64,000 nucleotides of DNA from Pseudomonas chlororaphis (GTDB lineage Bacteria > Pseudomonadota > Gammaproteobacteria > Pseudomonadales > Pseudomonadaceae): contig CP011020.1 of NCBI GenBank assembly GCA_001023535.1, forward strand, positions 4,477,734 to 4,541,733, written 5' to 3'. Shown one piece after another: positions 44,026-55,634 of the stretch; the first letter of the stretch is position 1, and each line of letters begins with the position of its first letter. The position numbers and the translations under genes were made by a program. Below the pieces are notes generated by a model. It saw only the letters and a program-made list of their open reading frames with translations, searched no databases and had not been told where the DNA came from.

Positions 44026-44661
44026 TCAGCCGCGGTGTCGCGATTCCACTGCCTTGCGCAGGGTATCGATCAAAGCCTGGATACGGGCGTGCTGCATTTT
44101 CATCGAAGCCTTGTTGACGATCAGCCGGGAGCTGATGTCCGCGATGAAATCCTGGGGCTCCAGGCCGTTGGCCCGCAGGGTATTACCGGTGTCGACCACG
44201 TCGATGATCTTGTCCGCAAGGCCGATCAGCGGCGCCAGTTCCATCGAACCGTACAGCTTGATGATATCGACCTGGCGCCCTTGCTCGGCGTAGTAGCGCT
44301 TGGCAATGTTGACGAATTTGGTCGCCACCCGCAGGCGCCCCTTGGGCTGCGGCGCGCCGACTTTACCGGCGGTCATCAGCTTGCAACGGGCGATTTGCAG
44401 GTCCAGGGGCTCGTACAGGCCCTGGCCGCCGTATTCCATCAGCACGTCCTTGCCGGCAACGCCCAGGTCGGCCGCGCCATGTTCAACGTAGGTTGGCACA
44501 TCAGTGGCACGCACGATCAGCAAGCGCACGTCGGCCTGGGTCGTGGGGATGATCAGCTTGCGGCTCTTGTCCGGATTCTCGGTCGGCACGATGCCCGCTT
44601 CAGCCAGAAGCGGCAGGGTGTCGTCAAGGATACGGCCCTTGGACAGTGCGATGGTCAACAT
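44026..44661 (-). CDS. hisG: ATP phosphoribosyltransferase (short form)
   Basis: 211 aa, the short HisG form that lacks the C-terminal regulatory domain and needs HisZ (not in this window) for activity and histidine feedback. It carries [18 protein letters not shown] at the N-terminus, [13 protein letters not shown], and the PRPP-binding [17 protein letters not shown]. It catalyses the first step of histidine synthesis. It sits 146 bp downstream of murA on the same strand and 122 bp upstream of hisD, with hairpins in both gaps. Confidence 0.96.
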   Translation of the reverse strand: MLTIALSKGRILDDTLPLLAEAGIVPTENPDKSRKLIIPTTQADVRLLIVRATDVPTYVEHGAADLGVAGKDVLMEYGGQGLYEPLDLQIARCKLMTAGKVGAPQPKGRLRVATKFVNIAKRYYAEQGRQVDIIKLYGSMELAPLIGLADKIIDVVDTGNTLRANGLEPQDFIADISSRLIVNKASMKMQHARIQALIDTLRKAVESRHRG

Positions 44662-44720
44662 GGAAAGCGTCAGTCCTTATCAAGGTACTCGTGCCCGGAC
44701 GCAAACGGCGCCGGACACAC

Positions 44721-44744
44721 ATCGAGGGTGCAAACACCCTCGAT
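44721..44744. other. intergenic hairpin between murA and hisG
   Basis: ATCGAGGGTG (44721-44730) and CACCCTCGAT (44735-44744) form a perfect 10-bp stem with a 4-nt loop in the hisG leader. There is no strong T-run on the minus strand. An attenuation or stability role is possible. Confidence 0.5.
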
Positions 44745-44807
44745 TTGAAACGAATCAAAGGACGCGTCCTTGCGCCCACGGAAAGTGCCTGAGCAGCGCC
44801 TTTCCAA

Positions 44808-46335
<1,528 letters not shown>

Positions 46336-46381
46336 GCTCAACCTCAATCGGCGCCCAGTGCGCGCGGGTCGCACATCATAC

Positions 46382-46434
46382 AAAAAAGCCCCGCGCCTGC
46401 GAACCCCGCGTAGCAGGACTCTGACAGGGGGCTT
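46382..46434 (-). terminator. terminator of the mla operon
   Basis: On the minus strand GAAGCCCC pairs with GGGGCTTTTTTG around an inner stem (CCTGC/GCAGG), and the T-run ends near 46382. It lies between mlaB and ibaG and separates the two transcripts. Confidence 0.75.
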
Positions 46435-46448
46435 CTCGCAGATGTGGG

Positions 46449-46766
46449 TCAGGGGTGCGCCAACAGCTCGGTCAATTCGCTGACCTGGGCTATTTCGCGC
46501 ATGTCTTCGGGCATCGCGCGGATGCTCCACGTCTTGCCGGCCGCCTTGGCGTCCCGGATGAAGCACAGCAGCAGCGACAAGCCGACACTGCTGGACTTCT
46601 GCACCGCCGAGCAGTCAATGACCACTTCGGCGGCACCGGAGGACTTAATCAGCGCCTGGCCCTGCTTGCGCAAGGCCGGGCCGGTGCGATAGTCCAGCAC
46701 ACCACTGAGCATCAGCTCGCCGGCCTGGCCCGGACGAACGGCCGACTCACTCACCGGCTCGATCAT
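46449..46766 (-). CDS. mlaB: STAS-domain protein MlaB
   Basis: 105 aa from ATG 46766. A single STAS domain (GELMLSGVLDYRTGPALRK, then VVIDCSAVQKSSSVGLSLLL with the helix-capping Ser/Asp region). MlaB binds the MlaF ATPase and stabilises the MlaFEDB inner-membrane complex, which moves phospholipids to keep the outer membrane asymmetric. Last gene of mlaFEDCB; its start overlaps the mlaC stop by 4 bp. Confidence 0.92.
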   Translation of the reverse strand: MIEPVSESAVRPGQAGELMLSGVLDYRTGPALRKQGQALIKSSGAAEVVIDCSAVQKSSSVGLSLLLCFIRDAKAAGKTWSIRAMPEDMREIAQVSELTELLAHP

Positions 46767-47416
46767 TGTTCCTGCTTCTCTTTGGCTTCTTCGGTCACTT
46801 CCTTGGCCTTGGCGACTTCGCCAGCCCAACCGTCGATGGTCTTGTCCAGGTTGTTGCCATTGCGCTGCATCGCGTCGGCGAACTGGTCACGGAACAGTTT
46901 GCCAATGTTGATGCCGTTGATGATCACGTTGCGCACTTTCCACTCGTCGTTGATCTTCTCGAGCGTGTAGGAAACCGGGTAGACCGCGCCGTTGTTGCCC
47001 TTGACCTGCATGTCGACGCTGGTGCGGGTGCCGCTCTCATCCTTCGCCGGCGAGACGGTGATGCCCTGGTTGTTGTACTCGAGCAACGCGTTGCCGTAGA
47101 ACTGCATCAGGCTGCGCTTGAAGTTTTCCTGGAAGCGGGCCATCTGCGCAGGGGAAGCCTTGCGCGAGTACTTGACGGTCATGATGCTCTTGGAAATGCC
47201 GTCGGCGTCCACGACCGGGCCGACGATACCGTTGAGCGCGTCATAGAACGCGCTCGGGTCTTGCTTGTATTTCTCTTTGTTGGCGGCAAGGTCTGCCAGC
47301 AACCGGGTGGTGGTGTCCTGGATGATGTCGTGAGCCGAAGGCGCGGCCACGGCGTTGCCCATCAGCGGCAGCGCCGCGAGCAACACCAACAGGCCACGTC
47401 GCAAGATAGAGATCAT
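46763..47416 (-). CDS. mlaC: periplasmic phospholipid-binding protein MlaC
   Basis: 217 aa. Signal peptide MISILRRGLLVLLAALPLMG ending near AVAAPSA. The mature MlaC/Ttg2D fold has FYDALNGIVGPVVDADGISK, KYSRKASPAQMARFQENFKR and WKVRNVIINGINIGKLFRDQ. It ferries phospholipids across the periplasm between the outer-membrane MlaA complex and MlaFEDB. It overlaps mlaB by 4 bp and follows mlaD by 11 bp. Confidence 0.95.
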   Translation of the reverse strand: MISILRRGLLVLLAALPLMGNAVAAPSAHDIIQDTTTRLLADLAANKEKYKQDPSAFYDALNGIVGPVVDADGISKSIMTVKYSRKASPAQMARFQENFKRSLMQFYGNALLEYNNQGITVSPAKDESGTRTSVDMQVKGNNGAVYPVSYTLEKINDEWKVRNVIINGINIGKLFRDQFADAMQRNGNNLDKTIDGWAGEVAKAKEVTEEAKEKQEQ

Positions 47417-47427
47417 TCAAAAGCTCC

Positions 47428-47895
47428 TCATTTGGCGTCTTTGCTAACGGTATTGAGCAGGAATTTACCGATCAGGTCTTCGAGCACCAGGGACGACTGC
47501 GTATCGTGGATGGTTCCGCCGTCCTTGAGCACGGTTTCTTCCCCGCCTACGCTGAGGCCAATGTACTTCTCGCCCAGCAGCCCAGCCGTGAGGATAGATG
47601 CCGTGGTGTCAGTCGGCAGGTTGTCCACGCGCTTTTCCAGCTGCAGCGTCACCCGACCGGTGAAATCCTCTCGGTTCAGATCGATTGCCGTGACCTTGCC
47701 GATGGTCACACCGGCCATGGTCACCTTGGCTCTGACAGTCAAACCGGCGATATTGTCGAAATAAGCATAAAGTTTATAAGTGTCGGTGCTTGCCGTCGGC
47801 GCCAGCCCACTGACTCGCAGGGCCAGCAGCAGCAAAGCCAGGATGCCAGCCAGCAAGAAAAGGCCGACACCGATTTCCAGGGTGCGGTTTTGCAT
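47428..47895 (-). CDS. mlaD: MCE-domain protein MlaD
   Basis: 155 aa. One N-terminal transmembrane helix (EIGVGLFLLAGILALLLLAL, about 6-25) is followed by a single MCE domain (KLYAYFDNIAGLTVRAKVTM to LLGEKYIGLSVGGEE). MlaD forms a hexameric ring that holds substrate lipids above MlaE. It overlaps the mlaE stop by one base and precedes mlaC. Confidence 0.96.
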   Translation of the reverse strand: MQNRTLEIGVGLFLLAGILALLLLALRVSGLAPTASTDTYKLYAYFDNIAGLTVRAKVTMAGVTIGKVTAIDLNREDFTGRVTLQLEKRVDNLPTDTTASILTAGLLGEKYIGLSVGGEETVLKDGGTIHDTQSSLVLEDLIGKFLLNTVSKDAK

Positions 47896-48692
47896 CAGAA
47901 ATCTCCAAACATCAAGGCGGTCAGAATAAAGTCAAGGCCCAGGACCGCCAGCGAGGCGTACACCACGGTCTTGGTTGTGGCACGGCTGATCCCCTCTGAC
48001 GTGGGCTCACAGTCATAGCCTTGAAACACGGCGATCCAGGTCACCACGAAAGCGAATACGGCACTTTTGATCACGCCGTTGAGCACATCGCCGAGGAAGT
48101 CGACGCTGTTCTGCATGTTGGACCAGTAGGAACCTTCATAGACCCCCAGCCAGTCGACCGCGACCCAGGAACCGCCCCAGATCCCGACGACGCTGAAGAT
48201 CATCGCCAGCACCGGCAGGGAAATGAAGCCGGCCCACAGGCGCGGGGCAATGATGTACTTGAGCGGGTCCACGCCGATCATTTCCAGGCTGGACAATTGC
48301 TCGGTGGACTTCATGTTACCGATTTCAGCCGTCAACGCCGAACCGGCACGCCCGGCGAACAGCAGCGCGGTCACCACCGGGCCGAGTTCGCGCAGCAGGG
48401 TCAGCGCGACCATCTGCCCGACGGCCTGCTCCGAGCCGTAGCTGGACAGGATGCTGAAACCTTGCAGGGCCAGCACCATGCCGATGAAGATCCCGGAGAC
48501 CACGATGATCACCAGGGACATCACGCCCACGGCATGCAATTGCTTGACCAGCAGACCAAAACCGCCGCCGGTGGAGTTGCGGCCCAGCAAGGCGTGCATC
48601 AGGAACAACGAGGAACGGCCCAGCACGGCCACCACGTCGATACCCGATCGGCCAAACAGGCGGATTCTTTCCAGTAATGATTTCTTGCGCAT
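47895..48692 (-). CDS. mlaE: lipid transport permease MlaE
   Basis: 265 aa inner-membrane permease. Hydrophobic helices include [60 protein letters not shown] and [20 protein letters not shown]. The family motif [20 protein letters not shown] contacts the ATPase. It is the membrane core of the MlaFEDB complex. Its start shares a base with the mlaF stop, and its stop with the mlaD start. Confidence 0.96.
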   Translation of the reverse strand: MRKKSLLERIRLFGRSGIDVVAVLGRSSLFLMHALLGRNSTGGGFGLLVKQLHAVGVMSLVIIVVSGIFIGMVLALQGFSILSSYGSEQAVGQMVALTLLRELGPVVTALLFAGRAGSALTAEIGNMKSTEQLSSLEMIGVDPLKYIIAPRLWAGFISLPVLAMIFSVVGIWGGSWVAVDWLGVYEGSYWSNMQNSVDFLGDVLNGVIKSAVFAFVVTWIAVFQGYDCEPTSEGISRATTKTVVYASLAVLGLDFILTALMFGDF

Positions 48693-49501
48693 CAGCGCTT
48701 CCCCAGCAGATCGGTACGGTAATCCGTGGCCGGAAAATGGAACGCCACCGGGCCGTCCGGATCACCCTTCATGAATTGGCGAATGCGCGGGTTGTCCGAG
48801 TCCTTGAGCTCTTGGGGCGTGCCCTGCCCCAGTACCTGGCCATCGCCGACCACGTAGATGTAGTCCGCGATGCTGGCGGTTTCGGCCAGGTCGTGGGACA
48901 CCACGATACTGGTGATGCCCAGCGCGTCGTTGAGCAGGCGGATCAGGCGCACGAGCACGCCCATGGCGATCGGGTCCTGCCCGACGAAGGGTTCGTCGTA
49001 CATGAGGATCTTCGGATCGAGGGCAATCGCCCGCGCCAGGGCGACCCGGCGCTTCATGCCGCCGGACAGCTCGTCCGGCATCAGGTCGAGGGCGCCACGC
49101 AGCCCGACGGCCTGCAACTTGAGCAGCACGATGTCGCGGATCATCTCTTCCGGCAGGTCGGTATGGACCCGCAGGGGAAAGGCCACGTTCTCGAAAACGT
49201 CCAGGTCGGTAAACAATGCACCACTCTGGAACAGCACGCCCATGTGCTTGCGCGCATCGAACAGGTCGCTGCGCGACAACTGGGGAAGATTCTGGCCATT
49301 GACCCAGACTTCGCCGGCACTGGGACGCAACTGCGCGCCCATCAGCCGCAGCAACGTGGTCTTGCCGCACCCGGAAGGCCCCATGATGCCGGTCACCTTG
49401 CCGCGTGGAATGCGAATATCGATGTCATTGAAAATGCTGCGCGTCCCTCGCTTGAAGGACAGCCCCTTCAGCTCGACCGCGTAAGCGTTGTCGGCACTCA
49501 T
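48692..49501 (-). CDS. mlaF: lipid transport ATPase MlaF
   Basis: 269 aa ABC ATPase: Walker [16 protein letters not shown] (about 42-56), ABC signature [20 protein letters not shown], Walker [14 protein letters not shown] and the switch His in VVSHDLAET. It powers the Mla phospholipid transporter. First gene of mlaFEDCB on the minus strand, divergent from kdsD across a 277-bp gap that holds both promoters. Known in Pseudomonas as Ttg2A, linked to solvent tolerance. Confidence 0.96.
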   Translation of the reverse strand: MSADNAYAVELKGLSFKRGTRSIFNDIDIRIPRGKVTGIMGPSGCGKTTLLRLMGAQLRPSAGEVWVNGQNLPQLSRSDLFDARKHMGVLFQSGALFTDLDVFENVAFPLRVHTDLPEEMIRDIVLLKLQAVGLRGALDLMPDELSGGMKRRVALARAIALDPKILMYDEPFVGQDPIAMGVLVRLIRLLNDALGITSIVVSHDLAETASIADYIYVVGDGQVLGQGTPQELKDSDNPRIRQFMKGDPDGPVAFHFPATDYRTDLLGKR

Positions 49502-49738
49502 CTAAACTCCTTGCGATGCAGCCTCACATTCGAATGCCCCGGCCTGCCGACAAACGCCGGTACCGCCGGGCACCCGAACCGGCGGCGAACTATATCACTG
49601 CAACACCCTTGCGCCCAAGGCCCAAGCCTGGGGCCAGTCGGCCTGGATCCACGGATAAAGACCACACTTTGTGTCAGGCCGGGCGACCCATTCACACAAA
49701 GCATGACGAACTTACGTGAGGGAATTGTTCATTGCCGC

Positions 49739-49744
49739 TATAAT
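49739..49744 (+). promoter_or_regulatory. candidate -10 element of the kds-lpt operon
   Basis: TATAAT lies 34 bp before the kdsD start at the end of the mlaF-kdsD gap. No clear -35 hexamer at ideal spacing was found. The rest of the 277-bp gap shows no gene. Confidence 0.4.
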
Positions 49745-49778
49745 CGCCGCCTTTTCATCGGGCTATACGATTTCTGAC

Positions 49779-50753
49779 ATGAGCCAATCCAGCGACCTGA
49801 TTCAATCGGCACAACGTACCATCCGCCTCGAGCTCGAAGCCGTACAAGGCTTGCTGCCCCATATCGACGCTGATTTCGTACGCGCCTGCGAGATGATTCT
49901 GGCCAGCAAGGGCCGCGTGGTCGTGGTCGGCATGGGCAAGTCCGGGCACATCGGCAACAAGATTGCCGCCACGCTGGCCAGCACCGGCACCACGGCATTT
50001 TTCGTTCACCCGGCCGAAGCCAGCCACGGCGACATGGGCATGATCACCCGGGATGACGTCATCCTCGCCCTGTCCAACTCCGGCTCCACCAATGAAATCG
50101 TCACGCTGCTGCCGTTGATCAAGCGCCTGGGCATCCAGTTGATCAGCCTCACCGGCAACCCCGACTCGCCCCTGGCCAAGGCCGCCGACGTGAACCTTAA
50201 CGTGCATGTCGAGCACGAAGCCTGCCCGCTGAACCTGGCACCGACCTCATCCACCACCGCCGCGCTGGTCATGGGCGATGCCCTGGCCGTGGCCCTGCTG
50301 GAAGCCCGGGGTTTCACCGCCGAAGACTTCGCCTTCTCCCACCCCGGCGGCGCCCTCGGCCGGCGCCTGCTGCTGAAGGTCGACGACGTGATGCATGCCG
50401 GCCAGGAGTTGCCGCAGGTGCAGCGCGGCACCTTGCTCAAGGATGCCCTGATGGAGATGACCCGCAAGGGCCTGGGCATGACGGTGGTCCTGGAAGCCGA
50501 CGGCAAGCTGGCCGGGATCTTCACCGACGGCGACCTGCGCCGCACCCTGGACCGCACCATCGACATCCACAGCGCCACCATCGACCAGGTGATGACGCCC
50601 CACGGCAAGACCGCCCGCGCCGAGATGCTCGCCGCCGAGGCCCTGAAGATCATGGAAGACCACAAGATCAACGCCCTGGTGGTCGTCGACGACGAAGACC
50701 GTCCGGTGGGCGCCCTGAACATGCACGATCTGCTGCGTGCGGGAGTCATGTAA
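49779..50753 (+). CDS. kdsD: D-arabinose-5-phosphate isomerase
   Basis: 324 aa from ATG 49779 (MSQSSDLIQSAQRTIRLELE). An N-terminal SIS sugar-isomerase domain has VVVVGMGKSGHIGNKIAATL, SHGDMGMI, LSNSGSTNEIVTLLPLIKRL and LNLAPTSSTTAALVMGDALA. Two CBS domains make up the C-terminal third (VDDVMHAGQELP, IDQVMTPHGKT). It converts ribulose 5-phosphate to arabinose 5-phosphate, the first step to KDO. The kdsC ATG follows its stop directly. Confidence 0.96.
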   Translation: MSQSSDLIQSAQRTIRLELEAVQGLLPHIDADFVRACEMILASKGRVVVVGMGKSGHIGNKIAATLASTGTTAFFVHPAEASHGDMGMITRDDVILALSNSGSTNEIVTLLPLIKRLGIQLISLTGNPDSPLAKAADVNLNVHVEHEACPLNLAPTSSTTAALVMGDALAVALLEARGFTAEDFAFSHPGGALGRRLLLKVDDVMHAGQELPQVQRGTLLKDALMEMTRKGLGMTVVLEADGKLAGIFTDGDLRRTLDRTIDIHSATIDQVMTPHGKTARAEMLAAEALKIMEDHKINALVVVDDEDRPVGALNMHDLLRAGVM

Positions 50754-51278
50754 ATGAGCACAGACCTGTTGCAACGCGGCAAGGCCATCAAGCTGGCGGT
50801 ATTCGATGTGGACGGCGTACTGACCGACGGTCGCCTGTATTTCCTCGAGGACGGCAGCGAATTCAAGACCTTCAACACCCTCGACGGCCAGGGCATCAAG
50901 ATGCTGATGGCCGCCGGCGTGCAGACCGCGATCATCAGCGGCCGCAAGACCCCGGTGGTCGAACGGCGCGCCAAGAACCTCGGCATCCCGCACCTTTACC
51001 AGGGGCGCGAGGACAAACTCGTCGTCCTCGACGAACTTCTGGGCCAACTCAACCTAAGCTATGAACAGGTGGCCTACCTCGGTGACGACCTGCCGGACCT
51101 GCCGGTGATCCGCCGCGTCGGCCTTGGCATGGCCGTGGCCAATGCGGCCGGCTTCGTACGCGAGCACGCCCACGGTGTGACCACGGCGCGCGGCGGCGAA
51201 GGCGCGGCCCGCGAATTCTGTGAACTGATCCTGCGCGCCCAGGGCCGCCTCGAAGCGGCCAACGCCGCGTACCTGTGA
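50754..51278 (+). CDS. kdsC: 3-deoxy-manno-octulosonate-8-phosphatase
   Basis: 174 aa HAD phosphatase of the tetrameric KdsC type. The nucleophile motif is FDVDGVLTDGRLYF (about 16-29), followed by motif II AIISGRKTP and motif IV AYLGDDLPDLPVI. It dephosphorylates KDO-8-phosphate to KDO for LPS inner core. Directly joined to kdsD and 7 bp before lptC. Confidence 0.95.
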   Translation: MSTDLLQRGKAIKLAVFDVDGVLTDGRLYFLEDGSEFKTFNTLDGQGIKMLMAAGVQTAIISGRKTPVVERRAKNLGIPHLYQGREDKLVVLDELLGQLNLSYEQVAYLGDDLPDLPVIRRVGLGMAVANAAGFVREHAHGVTTARGGEGAAREFCELILRAQGRLEAANAAYL

Positions 51279-51285
51279 GCCAATT

Positions 51286-51855
51286 ATGCTGAGCAAGAAG
51301 ATTCGCACCATCGTGGTGTTTGCCTGTATCGCGGCGATTTTCGCGGCGGTGGGCTACTGGAACATCAGCCCGGAACGGTTTCTCGACCAGCCCGCGCCGG
51401 TGGTCGAGGAAAAGATCGACTGGTATGCGACCAACACCCACACCCTGCAATACCTGCCCGACGGAAAAGTGCAGTACGAAATGACAGCCGACAAGGTCGA
51501 CCACGTCAAGGCAACCGACATTACGCTGGTCACCACGCCGGACCTGAACATGTTTCGCGGCACCGAGTTTCCGTGGCACGTGCAGAGCAAGCGCGCCGAA
51601 GTCAATTCCGGCGGCACCGAAGTGGAGTTGATCGACTCGGTGCGCGTGGCCCGGACCGACGAGAAGAACCGCACGACCATCATCACCAGCACACGCATGA
51701 CGGTGTTCCCGCAGCAACAATATGCGCAGACCGAGCAACCCGTTAGAATCGACGGCGCCGGGGGTGTATCGACCGGCACGGGAATGAAGGCGTATTTGAA
51801 GGAAAGCAGGATACACCTGCTATCGAACGTAAGAGGACAGTATGAAGCTCGCTAA
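51286..51855 (+). CDS. lptC: LPS export protein LptC
   Basis: 189 aa bitopic protein. The N-terminal transmembrane helix is TIVVFACIAAIFAAVGYW (about 8-25); a periplasmic beta-jellyroll follows (LQYLPDGKVQYEMTADKVDH, FPWHVQSKRAEVNSGGTEVE). LptC receives LPS from LptB2FG and passes it to LptA. It overlaps the lptA start by 14 bp in another frame, so translation is coupled. Confidence 0.94.
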   Translation: MLSKKIRTIVVFACIAAIFAAVGYWNISPERFLDQPAPVVEEKIDWYATNTHTLQYLPDGKVQYEMTADKVDHVKATDITLVTTPDLNMFRGTEFPWHVQSKRAEVNSGGTEVELIDSVRVARTDEKNRTTIITSTRMTVFPQQQYAQTEQPVRIDGAGGVSTGTGMKAYLKESRIHLLSNVRGQYEAR

Positions 51856-52387
51856 AACCCTCCCTATTTTGCTCAGTCTGGGCGCAGCACTGGGAAGCGC
51901 GAGCGCCTGGGCTCTTCCCAACGACCGCGACCAGCCTATCCGCATCCAGGCCGACGACGCCCAATTGGACGACAAGAACGGCGTAGCCACCTACAAGGGC
52001 GATGTGATCATCACCCAGGGCTCGATGAAAGTGACCGGCAACACCGTGACCATCACGCGCACCCAGTCCGGCGACATCGACGTGGTGACCTCGGTCGGCA
52101 ACCTGGCCTACTTCGAGCAGTTGCAGACCGCCGGCGACACCAAGCCTGTGCAGGGCTATGGCGTGACCATCCAGTACCACGCCTCCCAGGACCGCGTCGT
52201 TCTGATCGACCGCGCCAAGGTCGTCGACAAGGACAACAACGTCACCCAGGGTGAGAAGATCGTCTACGACACCAACAAGAAACTGGCCAGCGCCGGTCGC
52301 GCCACCGGCAGCAAGGTGACCGAGCAGCGCCCACGGATCGACATGGTGATCCAGCCTAAAAAGAAAACCGACCAGAAGGCCCAGTAA
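51842..52387 (+). CDS. lptA: LPS export protein LptA (LptH)
   Basis: 181 aa. Signal peptide [20 protein letters not shown], cleaved after SAWA. The mature OstA-type jellyroll has [40 protein letters not shown] and the [16 protein letters not shown] region. It forms the periplasmic bridge that carries LPS to LptD. It overlaps lptC by 14 bp, and its stop overlaps the lptB start by one base. Confidence 0.95.
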   Translation: MKLAKTLPILLSLGAALGSASAWALPNDRDQPIRIQADDAQLDDKNGVATYKGDVIITQGSMKVTGNTVTITRTQSGDIDVVTSVGNLAYFEQLQTAGDTKPVQGYGVTIQYHASQDRVVLIDRAKVVDKDNNVTQGEKIVYDTNKKLASAGRATGSKVTEQRPRIDMVIQPKKKTDQKAQ

Positions 52388-53112
52388 TGGCAACTCTGAA
52401 AGCTCAGCACTTGGCCAAGAGCTACAAGAGCCGTCAAGTCGTGCGTGATGTCAGCCTGTCCATCGACAGCGGCCAGATCGTCGGCCTGCTCGGCCCCAAC
52501 GGCGCGGGCAAGACCACCTGCTTCTACATGATCGTCGGCCTGGTCCAGGCCGACCAGGGTCGCGTACTGATCGACGACCTGGATGTCAGCCACCAGCCGA
52601 TGCACGGCCGGGCCAAGGCCGGTATCGGCTACTTGCCGCAAGAAGCGTCGATCTTCCGCAAGCTGTCGGTCGCCGACAACATCATGGCGATCCTCGAGAC
52701 CCGCAAGGAACTCGACAAGGCCGGTCGTCGCCAGGAACTGGAAAGCCTGCTGCAGGAATTCCATATCAGCCACATTCGCGACAACCTGGGCATGAGCCTG
52801 TCCGGTGGTGAACGGCGCCGGGTGGAAATCGCCCGGGCCCTGGCCACCGCACCGAAGTTCATCCTGCTCGACGAACCCTTCGCCGGCGTGGACCCGATCT
52901 CGGTGGGCGACATCAAGCAGATCATCCACCACCTCAAGGCCAAGGGCATCGGCGTGCTCATCACCGACCACAACGTGCGCGAGACCCTGGATATCTGCGA
53001 GACCGCCTATATCGTCAATGACGGCCAGCTGATCGCCGAAGGCGACTCCGCCGCCATCCTGGCCAACGACCTGGTCAAGGAAGTGTACCTGGGCCATGAG
53101 TTCCGCCTGTAA
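52387..53112 (+). CDS. lptB: LPS export ABC ATPase LptB
   Basis: 241 aa ABC ATPase: Walker [18 protein letters not shown] (about 37-53), Q-loop [20 protein letters not shown], signature [17 protein letters not shown], Walker [14 protein letters not shown] and switch HNVRETLD. It powers LPS extraction from the inner membrane with LptFG. It closes the kdsD-kdsC-lptC-lptA-lptB run; rpoN follows after 164 bp with its own promoter-like sequence. Confidence 0.97.
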   Translation: MATLKAQHLAKSYKSRQVVRDVSLSIDSGQIVGLLGPNGAGKTTCFYMIVGLVQADQGRVLIDDLDVSHQPMHGRAKAGIGYLPQEASIFRKLSVADNIMAILETRKELDKAGRRQELESLLQEFHISHIRDNLGMSLSGGERRRVEIARALATAPKFILLDEPFAGVDPISVGDIKQIIHHLKAKGIGVLITDHNVRETLDICETAYIVNDGQLIAEGDSAAILANDLVKEVYLGHEFRL

Positions 53113-53193
53113 GCACGAGTGTCTGGCGAATCGCCGCGGGCATTGCTGATTTTATTATGGTGATGCCCTAGGCAAACACTTCAGTTTCAGGCA

Positions 53194-53250
53194 TATAATT
53201 TGCTTAAGTTTGGCGCTCCGGCGCCCTGTAGTGGATGGCGCATGTGCGCC
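53194..53250 (+). promoter_or_regulatory. rpoN promoter -10 and leader hairpins
   Basis: TATAAT (53194-53199) is followed by two small GC hairpins, GGCGC-TCCG-GCGCC (53212-53225) and GGCGCATGTGCGCC (53237-53250), before the rpoN ATG at 53277. The -35 region is not obvious. Confidence 0.45.
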
Positions 53251-53276
53251 GGCGAATAAGGTGTTAAGCCCCTGCC

Positions 53277-54770
53277 ATGAAACCATCGCTAGTCTTGAGA
53301 ATGGGCCAGCAGCTGACGATGACGCCGCAGCTGCAACAGGCCATCCGCCTGCTCCAATTGTCGACCCTGGACCTGCAACAGGAAATCCAGGAGGCCCTGG
53401 AGTCCAATCCGATGCTCGAACGCCAGGAAGAAGGCGACGACTTCGACAACACCGACCCGCTGGCCGACAACGTCGAGCAGAAGACCAACACCGAGATCCC
53501 CGAACCGTCCTACCAGGAAGCCGCCCCGACGGTGGACAACCTCGAGGACGGCGAATGGAACGAACGCATTCCCAACGACCTGCCCGTGGACACGGCCTGG
53601 GAAGACGTCTACCAGACCAGCGCCAGCAGCCTGCCGAGCAGCGATGACGACGAGTGGGACTTCACCACCCGCACCTCCGCCGGCGAAAGCCTGCAAAGCC
53701 ACTTGCTGTGGCAGTTGAACCTGGCGCCGATGTCCGACACCGATCGCCTGATCGCCGTCACCCTGATCGACTGCATCAACAACCAGGGCTACCTGGACGA
53801 GACCCTGGAAGAAATCCTGGAAGCCTTCGACCCCGAGCTCGACATCGAGCTGGACGAGATCGAGGCCGTTCTCCACCGGATCCAACAGTTCGAGCCGGCC
53901 GGCATCGGCGCCCGCAACCTGGGCGAATGCCTGCTGCTGCAACTGCGCCAGTTGCCGGCCAAGACACCCTGGCTGACCGAAGCCAAGCGACTGGTCACCG
54001 ACTACATCGACCTGCTGGGCGGCCGCGACTACAGCCAGTTGATGCGCCGCATGAAGCTCAAGGAAGACGAACTGCGCCAGGTCATCGAACTGGTGCAGAG
54101 CCTCAACCCGCGCCCCGGCTCGCAGATCGAATCCACCGAACCCGAATACGTGGTGCCCGACGTCATCGTGCGCAAGCACAACGATCGCTGGCTGGTCGAG
54201 CTGAACCAGGAGTCGGTGCCCAAGCTGCGGGTCAACGCCCAGTACGCCGGCTTCGTCAGGCGCGCCGACACCAGCGCCGACAACACTTTCATGCGCAACC
54301 AGTTGCAGGAAGCGCGCTGGTTCATCAAGAGCCTGCAGAGTCGCAACGAAACCCTGATGAAAGTGGCCACCCAGATCGTCGAGCATCAGCGCGGCTTCCT
54401 GGAGTACGGCGACGAAGCGATGAAACCGTTGGTCCTGCATGACATTGCCGAGGCAGTGGGCATGCACGAGTCGACGATTTCCCGGGTAACCACCCAGAAA
54501 TTCATGCATACCCCACGGGGCATCTATGAATTGAAATACTTTTTCTCCAGCCATGTCAGCACCTCCGAAGGCGGCGAATGCTCGTCCACGGCCATCCGCG
54601 CAATCATCAAGAAACTGGTGGCTGCGGAAAATCAGAAAAAGCCGTTGAGTGACAGCAAGATCGCTGGTTTACTGGAGGCACAAGGCATTCAGGTGGCCCG
54701 CCGTACCGTCGCCAAGTACCGCGAATCCCTCGGGATAGCACCTTCGAGCGAACGCAAGCGGTTGATGTAA
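53277..54770 (+). CDS. rpoN: RNA polymerase sigma-54 factor
   Basis: 497 aa. The Gln/Leu-rich region I ([20 protein letters not shown], about 6-25) contacts enhancer-binding activators. An acidic region II follows (about 45-120), then the core-binding domain. The C-terminal region has the helix-turn-helix [20 protein letters not shown] and the RpoN box [11 protein letters not shown] (about 475-485), which reads the -24 element. It directs nitrogen, flagellar and many catabolic genes. hpf, ptsN, rapZ and npr follow, the standard rpoN cluster. Confidence 0.98.
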   Translation: MKPSLVLRMGQQLTMTPQLQQAIRLLQLSTLDLQQEIQEALESNPMLERQEEGDDFDNTDPLADNVEQKTNTEIPEPSYQEAAPTVDNLEDGEWNERIPNDLPVDTAWEDVYQTSASSLPSSDDDEWDFTTRTSAGESLQSHLLWQLNLAPMSDTDRLIAVTLIDCINNQGYLDETLEEILEAFDPELDIELDEIEAVLHRIQQFEPAGIGARNLGECLLLQLRQLPAKTPWLTEAKRLVTDYIDLLGGRDYSQLMRRMKLKEDELRQVIELVQSLNPRPGSQIESTEPEYVVPDVIVRKHNDRWLVELNQESVPKLRVNAQYAGFVRRADTSADNTFMRNQLQEARWFIKSLQSRNETLMKVATQIVEHQRGFLEYGDEAMKPLVLHDIAEAVGMHESTISRVTTQKFMHTPRGIYELKYFFSSHVSTSEGGECSSTAIRAIIKKLVAAENQKKPLSDSKIAGLLEAQGIQVARRTVAKYRESLGIAPSSERKRLM

Positions 54771-54846
54771 CAGGCCACGCCACAGCGTTCCAGTGGCAGG
54801 CATTTCTGCCTGCCGCTTTATGCACTGGCAACGAAGGAGAAGCTGT

Positions 54847-55155
54847 ATGCAAGTCAACATCAGTGGACACCAACTGGAAGTGACCGAACCCCTGCGCACC
54901 TATATCGGCGAAAAACTCGACCGATTGGAAAGGCATTTCGACAAGATCACCAATGTGCAAGTCACCATGAACGTCGAGAAGCTGCTGCAGAAAATCGAAG
55001 CCACGTTGCATATTCCCGGCGGAGAGGTGGTTGCCAATGCGGAGCACACAGACATGTATGCCGCGATTGACCTGCTGACCGACAAGCTGGATCGCCAACT
55101 CAAAAAGCATAAGGAAAAGACCCAGAGCCTCCTCCAGGGCGCTACCGGTCGTTAA
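54847..55155 (+). CDS. hpf: ribosome hibernation promoting factor
   Basis: 102 aa short-form HPF/YfiA from ATG 54847, with a strong GAAGGAG Shine-Dalgarno. Sequence: MQVNISGHQLEVTEPLRTYI, ERHFDKITNVQVTMNVEKLL and DMYAAIDLLTDKLDRQLKKH. It binds the 30S subunit in stationary phase and preserves ribosomes. It lies 76 bp after rpoN and 12 bp before ptsN. Confidence 0.96.
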   Translation: MQVNISGHQLEVTEPLRTYIGEKLDRLERHFDKITNVQVTMNVEKLLQKIEATLHIPGGEVVANAEHTDMYAAIDLLTDKLDRQLKKHKEKTQSLLQGATGR

Positions 55156-55167
55156 CCCCCCCAATCC

Positions 55168-55632
55168 ATGATCCGACTAGAAACCATCCTGACCCCCGGC
55201 CGTTCCCTGGTGAACGCGCCGGGCGGCAGTAAAAAGAAAGCCCTCGAACAAATCGCCAACCTGATCCACCGCGAAGTGCCGGATCTGGAAATGCAGGACG
55301 TCTTCGAGGCCCTCGTTGCCCGTGAAAAACTCGGTTCCACCGGTTTTGGCAACGGCATCGCCATTCCTCACTGCCGCCTCAAGGGATGCACCTCGCCCAT
55401 CAGCGCGTTGCTGCACCTTGAAGCCGCCATCGATTTCGACGCCATTGACGGCGCACCGGTCGACCTGCTGTTCGTACTGCTGGTCCCGGAAGCGGCGACC
55501 GATGCGCATCTTGAGCTGCTGCGCCAGATCGCCAGCATGCTGGACCGCAAGGAAGTGCGCGAAAAATTGCGCAGCGCACCGACTAACCAAGCCTTGTATC
55601 AGGTTGTCCTGGACGAGCAGAACGGTCATTAA
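55168..55632 (+). CDS. ptsN: nitrogen PTS enzyme IIA
   Basis: 154 aa EIIA-Ntr. The phosphorylated histidine is in [13 protein letters not shown] (about 62-74); [20 protein letters not shown] is near the N-terminus and [20 protein letters not shown] in the second half. It takes phosphate from NPr encoded downstream and in Pseudomonas affects carbon/nitrogen balance and polyhydroxyalkanoate synthesis. rapZ starts 2 bp after its stop. Confidence 0.96.
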   Translation: MIRLETILTPGRSLVNAPGGSKKKALEQIANLIHREVPDLEMQDVFEALVAREKLGSTGFGNGIAIPHCRLKGCTSPISALLHLEAAIDFDAIDGAPVDLLFVLLVPEAATDAHLELLRQIASMLDRKEVREKLRSAPTNQALYQVVLDEQNGH

Positions 55633-55634
55633 AC

